Shown: piece after piece, positions 44,575-50,296 of the stretch | Layout of the letters: the number at the start of each line of letters is the position of its first letter | Numbering within the stretch: the stretch's first letter is position 1 | NCBI RefSeq assembly: GCF_024494575.1 | Contig: NZ_JANHDO010000001.1 | Location: forward strand, 744,001 to 808,000 | Source of the DNA: Halorubrum salinum | Lineage (GTDB): Archaea > Halobacteriota > Halobacteria > Halobacteriales > Haloferacaceae | Direction of reading: 5' to 3' | Length of the DNA: 64,000 bases | Made by a program: the position numbers and the translations under genes | The notes under the pieces: model-generated | Seen by the model: the letters and a program-made list of their open reading frames with translations, nothing else | Told to the model about the DNA's origin: nothing | Databases searched by the model: none

Positions 44575-45597
44575 TCAGAAATCCTCCGGCAAGTAGTCGG
44601 TCCGGCGGTACATCCGTTCGCGCTTGCTCGCCTTGTCGTAGTGCGTTTCCATCGTCTTCTCAGTCATGTCGACCCGGTCGCCAAGGACCGCTTTCGGCGT
44701 TCCCTCGTCGAGATAGGCCGTGACCGATCCTGTCCGGATCGCGTGCGGCGACCGCGAGGATGGACACTTACTCGCTTTGCGCGCCTCGGTCGCCTCGCAC
44801 TCGTCAGGGTCGCGATCGTGGGGACACTCGACCCCGTACATACAGGGCCGGGTGATCCGGTACATATCCTGTTTCACTGTTCCGCGGGCGACGCGGCCGT
44901 GCGTCGTCGTCAGGATCGGAGCGCGATCGTAGTCGTCGACCACATCCTTCCGCGGGCCTTCGATGTACGCGATCAACGCGTCTCGGACCGAGTCATGAAT
45001 CTGAACATCGCGCTCCGACCACTCGCCGTTTTTCAGCGGTGTCCCACTCTCAGGCCGGTGACGAACTTCGAGAACCGACTCTTCGCGATCGAAGTCGCCC
45101 AAGTCGAGCGCCCGGAGCCCACCGCGTCGCATCGACGTGCGCCATAGGAGTAGCAGCTCGACGTGCTCCCGCGAGGCGTACTGATACTGCCCCAGGTATT
45201 CGATTGCGGCCTCGGCTGCTCCCTTCTCTAGCAGATCGTCGTTCGACTGTTCCGACTTCGGGACGCTCGGGAGGATGATCTTCTCGTGAAGCCCCTCCTC
45301 GACGGCCTCGACGTTCGCACAAACACGGAGGAACTGCCGGAGCGTCGAGAGTTGACCCTGAAGAGAGATCGTTTTGAGCCCATCCTCTTCGCGGCGCTTG
45401 ATTCGGTAGTTGTGGAGATCGAGCCCATCCAGCTCCGCCATGCTCCGTATCCCATTGTCTTCGCACCACTCGACGAACTGATCGACACGATATCGATGAG
45501 ATTTGAGCGTCGACGTGCTCACTTCCTCGCGTCGCTGATCGAGGTAGAGATCTCGCGCGACCGACGGCGGTATCTCTTGAAGACCGTCGTCGCTCAC
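44575..45597 (-). CDS. int: Tyrosine recombinase/integrase of the provirus
   Basis: Catalyses integration into tRNA-Ile. In 340 residues it has an N-terminal SAM-like core-binding domain (15-110: TLKSHRYRVDQFVEWCEDNG). The catalytic domain shows Arg157 in TSMRRGGLRALDLGDFD, the HxxR box SPHAIRTGS (His285, Arg288) and the nucleophile Tyr320 in METHYDKAS. An insertion at 252-278 carries Cys252, Cys258, His260, Cys267 and Cys278, probably binding zinc. It is the last gene of a leftward operon of overlapping small genes. The layout resembles the SNJ2 integrase group. Confidence 0.92.
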   Translation of the reverse strand: MSDDGLQEIPPSVARDLYLDQRREEVSTSTLKSHRYRVDQFVEWCEDNGIRSMAELDGLDLHNYRIKRREEDGLKTISLQGQLSTLRQFLRVCANVEAVEEGLHEKIILPSVPKSEQSNDDLLEKGAAEAAIEYLGQYQYASREHVELLLLWRTSMRRGGLRALDLGDFDREESVLEVRHRPESGTPLKNGEWSERDVQIHDSVRDALIAYIEGPRKDVVDDYDRAPILTTTHGRVARGTVKQDMYRITRPCMYGVECPHDRDPDECEATEARKASKCPSSRSPHAIRTGSVTAYLDEGTPKAVLGDRVDMTEKTMETHYDKASKRERMYRRTDYLPEDF

Positions 45598-45689
45598 TCT
45601 GATCCCTCCGTTTTGTCGTCATCCTTGTTATCGCACATCGCAAGCTGCTCTGCGATCCGACGTGCGTGTCCGCGATTCTTGTCGGTCAT
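45594..45689 (-). CDS. 31-residue microprotein coupled to the integrase
   Basis: A short, charged ORF: MTDKNRGHARRIAEQLAMCDNKDDDKTEGSE (read in pieces), with a basic helix followed by an acidic tail. Its ATG overlaps the previous gene's TGA and its TGA overlaps the integrase ATG (both ATGA). This four-fold overlapping architecture is the main evidence that it is translated. It could be an integrase accessory or excision factor. No homologue is recognised. Confidence 0.55.
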   Translation of the reverse strand: MTDKNRGHARRIAEQLAMCDNKDDDKTEGSE

Positions 45690-45808
45690 TCGTTCCTCCA
45701 ACACCGCTGATTTCCACGGTGTTTCTGAAGGCCGCGAGCCGTCCGCCAAACCGTACCACACGAACACACGAATCGGCCTTCCCACCGGGTAAGACGTGTC
45801 TGACTCAT
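45686..45808 (-). CDS. 40-residue zinc-finger microprotein
   Basis: The product begins MSQTRLTRWEGRFVCSCGTVW and continues RTARGLQKHRGNQRCWRNE. Cys15, Cys17, His30 and Cys36 form a classical-like C-x-C...H...C finger with a helix containing LQKHR, suited to DNA binding. It overlaps its upstream and downstream neighbours by ATGA. Haloarchaeal viruses often encode such single fingers. A role in regulating integration is inferred from position. Confidence 0.6.
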   Translation of the reverse strand: MSQTRLTRWEGRFVCSCGTVWRTARGLQKHRGNQRCWRNE

Positions 45809-45978
45809 GCGGGGTCCATCCATCCCGCAGTGAGTCGATCCCAGCAGTCGACGTGAAGTGCGTACGAGTCGATCCGAGTGAACGACTCTCGTCCGGGCTT
45901 CTCTTCTGCGTCGACCCATCTGTGATAGTCGTCCGGCTCGAATCGACCGCCACAGATCGCACAGTAGAGGGTCATCAT
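45805..45978 (-). CDS. 57-residue CxxC...C zinc-binding microprotein
   Basis: Starts MMTLYCAICGGRFEPDDYHRWVDAEE and continues with RESFTRIDSYALHVDCWDRLTAGWMDPA. A CxxC pair (Cys6, Cys9) and later His/Cys (HVDC near 46-49) form a likely treble-clef or ribbon zinc site. The sequence is in a different frame from longer ORFs in this stretch but is the only one keeping the start-stop overlaps intact. ATG 45978 overlaps the stop of the gene before it. Confidence 0.6.
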   Translation of the reverse strand: MMTLYCAICGGRFEPDDYHRWVDAEEKPGRESFTRIDSYALHVDCWDRLTAGWMDPA

Positions 45979-46232
45979 GACGTTCCCTCATCATCGAGAT
46001 CGCGGTCGTAGGGACCGAGCGGCGTCACGAGCCGAACTCGCTCACGAGATAAGAGCGCACCCGTCTTGCGATCGCTCAGTGCGTAGAAAACGCCGTCGGC
46101 GTCGTCGCTCGACGCGCATTTCTGACACCAGAAATGGTGATTCGTGGGTTCCCACGAGCGGTGTCCGCGAGGGCACACGTATCGCCACCTGTCCTGCCGG
46201 TCTTCGATCCGCACGACTTCTTTCGGGACCAT
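45975..46232 (-). CDS. Zinc-ribbon protein, first gene of the integrase operon
   Basis: The 85-residue product starts MVPKEVVRIEDRQDRWRYVCPRGHRSWEPTNHHFWCQKC. Its C-x2-GH...H..C-x2-C pattern (Cys20, His24, Cys36, Cys39) is a zinc ribbon. The rest has VFYALSDRKTGALLSRERVRLVTPLGPYD. It is the promoter-proximal gene of the leftward operon that ends with the integrase. The ATG at 46232 is chosen because earlier in-frame Met codons lie in the divergent promoter region. Function is probably regulatory. Confidence 0.7.
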   Translation of the reverse strand: MVPKEVVRIEDRQDRWRYVCPRGHRSWEPTNHHFWCQKCASSDDADGVFYALSDRKTGALLSRERVRLVTPLGPYDRDLDDEGTS

Positions 46233-46310
46233 CGACTCAGGCCGACGGACGGTCGTTAAAAAGAGCCGATCCTGACGCGCGGAGTGAAACTGAAAGTGGT
46301 CGCCTCCGCT

Positions 46311-46324
46311 GCTTGTGTTGCGGT
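46311..46324 (-). repeat. 14-base provirus word, exact copy 1
   Basis: accgcaacacaagc on the minus strand, in non-coding DNA between divergent operons. Confidence 0.9.
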
Positions 46325-46403
46325 TCCTCGATCGATCGGGGATTTCAAGCCCCCGTGCGTTGTGTCCGAGCATGGCTTTCGTGGCCTAGACACGGAAGCC
46401 CAC

Positions 46404-46439
46404 GCGGACCCGCTGTCTCCAGCAGCGGGGTCCGCTTTT
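46404..46439 (+). terminator. GC-rich hairpin followed by TTTT
   Basis: gcggacccgctg pairs with cagcggggtccgc around a short loop, leaving one bulged base, and tttt follows. It may terminate a small plus-strand RNA, or act as DNA structure. No gene ends here on the plus strand. Confidence 0.5.
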
Positions 46440-46594
46440 GCGAACAACGGGACCCATCGAGGAGCGACGGGCCCGCGAGAGTGCTTCCGTATCAGACACT
46501 CACGGATACAGGGTATTTAATTTTGATGCTGTTCTCTATCAGTACCAAATGAGAAGTCAATCAAACACCGGAGATTACCACACAACTAAGACCT

Positions 46595-46614
46595 GCCTGA
46601 CGGTATTTTCAGGC
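46595..46614. promoter_or_regulatory. Inverted repeat at the repressor start
   Basis: GCCTGA and TCAGGC (perfect six-base arms, eight-base spacer) end one base before ATG 46616. This is a natural autoregulatory operator for the repressor encoded immediately downstream. Confidence 0.5.
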
Positions 46615-46615
46615 C

Positions 46616-46876
46616 ATGAGGCCCGTGGTGAGTTGGATGACTAAGTCCGATGATGCTATCCTAGAGCTTCTCGACGAGTGCGGGATAGCGATCCCTCCCC
46701 GGGCGATCGCGTTCAACATCGAAAACGTGTCACGACCCACAATCGACAGACGGCTTCCGAAACTGGAAGCAGCGGATCTGGTCGAACGATACGACGATCC
46801 ACAGGGATACACGCGGATCACGGACCGCGGGCATGCCTACCTCGCGGGTGAACTCGACGGCACCGAGCTAGAGTGA
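46616..46876 (+). CDS. PhiH1-like winged-helix repressor
   Basis: The 86-residue protein starts MRPVVSWMTKSDDAILELLDECGIAIPPRAIAFNIENVSRPTIDRRLPKLEAADLVERYDDPQGYTRITDRGHAYLAGELD (read in pieces). The WMTxxDDxILE beginning and the HTH with wing are those of haloarchaeal PhiH1-repressor-like proteins, which hold proviruses dormant. It is alone on the plus strand, with an inverted repeat at its start. Its 3' end overlaps the convergent HTH gene by about 40 bases, so each may affect the other's expression. Confidence 0.82.
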   Translation: MRPVVSWMTKSDDAILELLDECGIAIPPRAIAFNIENVSRPTIDRRLPKLEAADLVERYDDPQGYTRITDRGHAYLAGELDGTELE

Positions 46877-47649
46877 TCCGACTCCGCGAGCCGGCGAGCA
46901 GCTGCCGCAGAGATCGTCACTCGGCCGTCGCCGACGCTCACGGGTTCGCCGGTCACATCAGTTAATACATCACGAAGGTCGTCCAGATACGCGCGTGACC
47001 GGTCTTCCTGAATGACTCGCGTGTCTTTCGTCTCGTACGTGAGCGCGCGGTGACTGACGTAGATTCGGGCGAACGATTCACGAACTGGTTTCGGTACGTC
47101 CCACACGATCTGCGGGAACGAGTCGAGCCCCGCCTTCTCTCCGACCGGGGCACCGATCGCGACGAGACAGCGACCGAGCACCGACGCGTCGCCGGCCGGA
47201 ACCACCTCCGTCGCGCGGTTGTCTACGTCGGAGTTGCGGGTGAGAATACCGATATCGAGCGTCTCGAAGACCGAGCGCACCTCATCGGTCGTTACCGAGT
47301 CGTCGACGGCTATCGCGGGGACGAACGTGTCGTTGATGCTGCCGCCCGCGAGGACGTGCGCGAGGAGGTCGACGAACGCGGCAGTGGTCGCCTCGTCCGG
47401 ATCGAGCCAGCCGTGACCGATCGCCGTCTGGATACCTCGAACAGAATCTGGCGTGCTACCGTCGAGCCATCCTCGAACGCGACCGGGAGGAAGGTCGAGG
47501 GCGTTTCCGACGCGTGTTCGGCCGTGTTTCGGGTGTTCTGCGGCGTACTCGCGGACGCGGCGATAGTCGAGGACTTTCTGCCACGGGTCGGGGTACTCGC
47601 GGTCGCTGTAGGTCCGAGCGAGGGCCTGCGCCGTGGGTGACATACCCAC
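46837..47649 (-). CDS. HTH protein with LAGLIDADG-like domain
   Basis: A 270-residue protein with an N-terminal HTH (about 30-75: TRVGNALDLPPGRVRGWLDGSTPDSVRGIQTAIGHGWL, read in pieces). The C-terminal part resembles a LAGLIDADG homing endonuclease: VDLLAHVLAGGSINDTFVP, then VLGRCLVAIGAPVGEKAG and a SHRALTYETKDTR segment. The first acidic position of the LAGLIDADG helix appears replaced (AGGS rather than AD/GG-D), so cleavage activity is doubtful. It may act as a DNA-binding regulator, as WhiA does. The pair with the repressor is convergent and overlapping. Confidence 0.6.
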   Translation of the reverse strand: MGMSPTAQALARTYSDREYPDPWQKVLDYRRVREYAAEHPKHGRTRVGNALDLPPGRVRGWLDGSTPDSVRGIQTAIGHGWLDPDEATTAAFVDLLAHVLAGGSINDTFVPAIAVDDSVTTDEVRSVFETLDIGILTRNSDVDNRATEVVPAGDASVLGRCLVAIGAPVGEKAGLDSFPQIVWDVPKPVRESFARIYVSHRALTYETKDTRVIQEDRSRAYLDDLRDVLTDVTGEPVSVGDGRVTISAAAARRLAESDHSSSVPSSSPAR

Positions 47650-47815
47650 GAGTCAGGGCAGAAACACCTTGAACGTAGCGGGATAGTTTTCAACGCTGAG
47701 ATTTTGATCAACACGTACATATACCAGATTCGCGTAGTATCAAGTAGCCAGCAACCCGACGGACGCGACCGCGGTAGGTCGTACTCGCGTCTTCGGCCGA
47801 CGCTGGGTGCAAACC

Positions 47816-48271
47816 ATGAAACTATTCAACCAAAACACAGCGGACGACCGCGCCGTGAGTCCTGTTATAGGGGTTATACTTATGGTCGCAATCACCGTCA
47901 TCCTCGCGGCCGTTATCGGGACCTTCGTTCTCGGACTCGGCGATCAGCTAGGCGACACTGCGCCGCAGGCGAGCTTTGATGTCGACGAGGCTACTGCCAA
48001 CACAGCTGATGGCAATGTTAGTCTCACTCTCACGAAAACCGGTGGACAAGACCTAGATGCAAGAGACTTAGTATTGAGTGTTGACGGCACACGGTCCAAC
48101 AACAGTGTCGAATCTGGACTGAGTTCGAATACGTGGCAGACTGGCCAAGCAGTGAGGTTCACTGACGAGGGTGACGCTACGAGCTACAATTCAGGTGAGA
48201 GGGTCACGGTCAGATTGATCCACGACCCATCCGGAAACGCGATTTACTCGACGACGCTCACAGCCGAGTAA
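47816..48271 (+). CDS. Type IV pilin
   Basis: Archaeal pilin N-terminal-domain protein of 151 residues. It shows a short basic leader ending DDRAVSPVIGVILMVAITVILAAVIGTFVLGLGDQLG (read in pieces), the class III signal with prepilin peptidase site and the hydrophobic assembly helix. A beta-rich Ser/Thr/Asn domain follows. ATG 47816 fits the leader better than an ATG nine bases earlier. Found inside a provirus, it is cargo: it may modify host pili, change attachment, or exclude other viruses that use pili. Confidence 0.88.
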   Translation: MKLFNQNTADDRAVSPVIGVILMVAITVILAAVIGTFVLGLGDQLGDTAPQASFDVDEATANTADGNVSLTLTKTGGQDLDARDLVLSVDGTRSNNSVESGLSSNTWQTGQAVRFTDEGDATSYNSGERVTVRLIHDPSGNAIYSTTLTAE

Positions 48272-48284
48272 CTCGCGTCTGAAT

Positions 48285-48542
48285 TCACCGCCACCGGCTT
48301 TCTATTTGAGTCCTGTACCGCAACCCAAGCACATCGGTGTTGAACTGCTGGATCGTCGCGGGGGCCAGTTCATCGCGGGCGGTGCAGATGTTTTCTTCTG
48401 ACTGAATCAGGTGTGCGAGAGCTGCATCAATAACGACACTCATCGGTGGATCGTCGTCGGGACCACTCGCCACGATCTCGCTCGCTTTTTCGAGTTGACG
48501 CTCGCGTTCGTCAGTGAGCTTGAGACTTGTTCGACGGCTCAT
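48285..48542 (-). CDS. Ribbon-helix-helix-like protein (CopG type)
   Basis: The 85-residue protein begins MSRRTSLKLTDERERQLEKASEIVAS and continues PPMSVVIDAALAHLIQSEENI, matching an RHH DNA-binding domain in its first half. The C-terminal half contains FNTDVLGLRYRTQIESRWR, a motif that I recall from many haloarchaeal mobile elements (DUF7386-like). It probably regulates provirus promoters. Near its 3' end lies a 13/14 match to the 14-base provirus word. Confidence 0.78.
   Translation of the reverse strand: MSRRTSLKLTDERERQLEKASEIVASGPDDDPPMSVVIDAALAHLIQSEENICTARDELAPATIQQFNTDVLGLRYRTQIESRWR
48317..48330 (+). repeat. 14-base provirus word, 13/14 match
   Basis: accgcaacccaagc, differing at one position from the exact word; it lies in the C-terminal coding part of the RHH-like gene. 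Confidence 0.6.
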
Positions 48543-48622
48543 TCATAACTCTCCGTATGCACGGGGGTCACTATCCCGATGATCTGCGGTGACTGAACCC
48601 CTTCGCGTTCAAATAGTGGGGA

Positions 48623-48642
48623 GTGATCACCGGAATGATCAC
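48623..48642. promoter_or_regulatory. Inverted repeat, provirus control region
   Basis: GTGATCA-ccggaa-TGATCAC, perfect seven-base arms, in the 240-bp gap between RHH-like and 69-residue genes. Together with the inverted repeat at 48675-48712 it makes this gap a candidate operator region. Confidence 0.5.
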
Positions 48643-48674
48643 TATGCGAACCCCGCCCGACCCACCTCGGTTTG

Positions 48675-48712
48675 ATGCACCTCTTTCGGTTGGTACCGCT
48701 CGCGAGGTGCAT
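48675..48712. promoter_or_regulatory. Inverted repeat with 20-base spacer
   Basis: ATGCACCTC (48675-48683) and GAGGTGCAT (48704-48712) are perfect nine-base complements. Spacing suggests a dimer or looped binding site. Confidence 0.45.
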
Positions 48713-48783
48713 AGATCGAGGATCGTGAATACATCTGCGTCGAACCCCACGGGGTCGGTCTGAGATCACCACTGCACGGGGAT

Positions 48784-48993
48784 TCATCCGTGAACACGCT
48801 CCGGGAGTTCCGGGATTCCGTCATCGTCGATAGCGCGGACCACATACACGCCGCGACCGAGTCGCTGGACGTGCATATGCTGGTCCGTCGGTATCTCTCC
48901 GTCGTCGAGAACTCCGTCCAGGTCTAGCTCGCCCTTGTCGAGTGTCACTCGGGGCGTTCCGTCGCAGTCTACGAGCTTTCTCAAGGCAGACAT
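48784..48993 (-). CDS. Hypothetical small acidic protein
   Basis: The 69-residue product starts MSALRKLVDCDGTPRVTLDKGELDLDGVLDDGEIPTDQHMHVQRLGRGVYVVRAIDDDGIPELPERVHG (read in pieces). It resembles SpoVT/AbrB-like swapped-hairpin domains (short beta segments, VTL...GEL, YVVRAI) and a family of small proteins that I recall from haloarchaeal viruses. The promoter is shared with the late operon start, and GGTAC/GTACC (49014-49029) lies between. Its role may be regulatory. Confidence 0.7.
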   Translation of the reverse strand: MSALRKLVDCDGTPRVTLDKGELDLDGVLDDGEIPTDQHMHVQRLGRGVYVVRAIDDDGIPELPERVHG

Positions 48994-49013
48994 GGCCGTC
49001 GCAGGCACGGTGG

Positions 49014-49029
49014 GGTACAAAACAGTACC
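49014..49029. promoter_or_regulatory. Palindrome between divergent small gene and late operon
   Basis: GGTAC-aaaaca-GTACC, perfect arms, in the gap between the 69-residue gene and the late operon. It is a candidate site for the switch regulator. Confidence 0.5.
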
Positions 49030-49070
49030 GGCGTATCCACCGCGTGCATACGGGATACCCACAAAACTCG

Positions 49071-49080
49071 GGTATAAACG
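49071..49080 (+). promoter_or_regulatory. Late operon promoter
   Basis: ggtataaacg contains a consensus TATAAA box about 30 bases ahead of ATG 49105, the first structural gene. It is the strongest promoter-like element in the provirus. Confidence 0.6.
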
Positions 49081-49104
49081 TCCCGCCGTGGCCGTCTCGC
49101 GCGC

Positions 49105-49515
49105 ATGGCGAAACTGCAATTCGACGCGCTCGACGCTTCCCTCCTCGTTACGGGAATCGCGAGCGCGTTCATGCTCGTCGGTATCGCGACGTTCAACCTA
49201 TTCGACGTGGACTTCGCCGCGACGGTGTTCGCTCCGGCCGGTCTCCCGCTATCGACAGCGTGGGTGCTCGGCTACGGAAGCATCGTCGGGACGATCGTCA
49301 CTAACGAAAACACCGAGTTCAACACTCTGAGCGACGACATTCAGGGTCTACAGGGGTACTACCTCATCGCGGCCGTCGCGACGCTCGCACTTCCTATCGC
49401 GTTCGTCGTCTTCCCTGACTCCGTCGGGGCGTTCTTCGAGAGCAAGGACCTGTGGGGCGTGCTCTACGTCGTCGTGGTCACGAGCGGTCAGGCCGCGCTG
49501 GGGTGGATGCTATGA
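49105..49515 (+). CDS. Pleolipovirus VP3-like internal membrane protein
   Basis: A 136-residue protein with four hydrophobic helices ([21 protein letters not shown]; a second at [25 protein letters not shown]; a third at [19 protein letters not shown]; and [15 protein letters not shown]). It is the first gene of the structural operon. Pleolipovirus VP3 proteins are small multi-span proteins under the envelope; position and topology match. It overlaps the next gene by ATGA. Confidence 0.72.
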   Translation: MAKLQFDALDASLLVTGIASAFMLVGIATFNLFDVDFAATVFAPAGLPLSTAWVLGYGSIVGTIVTNENTEFNTLSDDIQGLQGYYLIAAVATLALPIAFVVFPDSVGAFFESKDLWGVLYVVVVTSGQAALGWML

Positions 49516-49772
49516 GTTCGATCTGGGACGGAGAGGATACGATCGCTGGCGCGATCTGGATTCTCACGTCGATCGGCGCGGTCAACTGGGGCCTCGTGGA
49601 GTTCGGAGACTACAATGCGGTTGCCGAGCTGGGCGCGGCCGTCGGCGAACCCGCCGTCGCGACCGGCGTCTACGCGGTCGTGGCTATCGCGGGCGTGATC
49701 ACGCTCGCCGACCACATGGGTGTCTACGACGTGACGGACGTCGTCGACAGCTTCCGGGGTGATGACTCGTGA
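49512..49772 (+). CDS. DUF378 domain membrane protein
   Basis: An 86-residue protein with [30 protein letters not shown] (about 12-40), the DUF378 signature of two helices around an Asn-Trp-Gly motif, followed by a third helix [20 protein letters not shown]378 has no assigned function. In this operon it is a probable envelope protein. It overlaps the upstream gene (ATGA) and the next (GTG inside its end). Confidence 0.75.
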   Translation: MSSIWDGEDTIAGAIWILTSIGAVNWGLVEFGDYNAVAELGAAVGEPAVATGVYAVVAIAGVITLADHMGVYDVTDVVDSFRGDDS

Positions 49773-50293
49773 ACCGCAACACAAGCGCACGGCTCGCGGT
49801 CGCGCTCGTCGTACTCGTAGCCGGGCTCGGGCTCGGAATCGCGGGCGTCGCCGCACAAGACGACTCGACGACGCTCGTCGACGAACCGATCGATCCGACG
49901 AACGAAACACAGTCGATCTATCTCGACGCGACCGGCGTTGAGGACATGAACGGGAGTTCGCCGGTGAACGTGACCGTGACCGTCGAAGGGCTCACAGAGA
50001 ACGAGACCGCGGGCAACGGGACGCAGATCGACACGGCGACGCTCTCGGTCGCGAACGGCTCGACCGAATCGTACGATTACGCGCTCGCTGAGTCGGATCG
50101 TGACTACGACGAGCTGCGACTGACCGCTGAGACGGCGACCGTCGACGACGCGGATCTCATCGCGTCGACGGACTGGGGGACGCTCGAACGAGTGAGCGGC
50201 GGCGCGGGGCTCGGTCTCGGCGGTGGCTCCTCGACTGGGCTCCTCGTCGCGATCGTCGCGATCGTCGGCTTCCTCTACTTCCGTGAGGACTGA
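49769..50293 (+). CDS. Secreted, C-terminally anchored virion-type protein
   Basis: A 174-residue protein starting at GTG 49769. It has a signal peptide (RLAVALVVLVAGLGLGIAGVAAQ, cleavage near 29), an extracellular Asn/Thr-rich domain with several N-glycosylation sequons (NET, NVT, NGT, NGS), and a C-terminal helix SSTGLLVAIVAIVGFLYF. It sits directly before the spike gene and may be a second surface protein. A copy of the 14-base word covers codons 2-6. Confidence 0.75.
   Translation: MNRNTSARLAVALVVLVAGLGLGIAGVAAQDDSTTLVDEPIDPTNETQSIYLDATGVEDMNGSSPVNVTVTVEGLTENETAGNGTQIDTATLSVANGSTESYDYALAESDRDYDELRLTAETATVDDADLIASTDWGTLERVSGGAGLGLGGGSSTGLLVAIVAIVGFLYFRED
49773..49786 (+). repeat. 14-base provirus word, exact copy 2
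   Basis: accgcaacacaagc in codons 2-6 of the anchored protein gene, read as N-R-N-T-S. Confidence 0.9.
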
Positions 50294-50296
50294 TTC

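Larger units (their letters stand above)
46233..46615. other. Non-coding control region between integrase operon and repressor
   Basis: A 383-bp divergent region with a copy of the 14-base word (46311-46324), a strong hairpin followed by T residues (46404-46439), an AT-rich box tatttaat near 46513, and an inverted repeat touching the repressor start. Short ORFs exist in several frames but none looks coding. It probably holds promoters for both operons and possibly a small RNA. Confidence 0.6.

Noticed and set aside
46320-46400. Possible tRNA-like T arm (ggggatttcaagccccc)
   Set aside because: No matching acceptor or anticodon arms can be folded around it.
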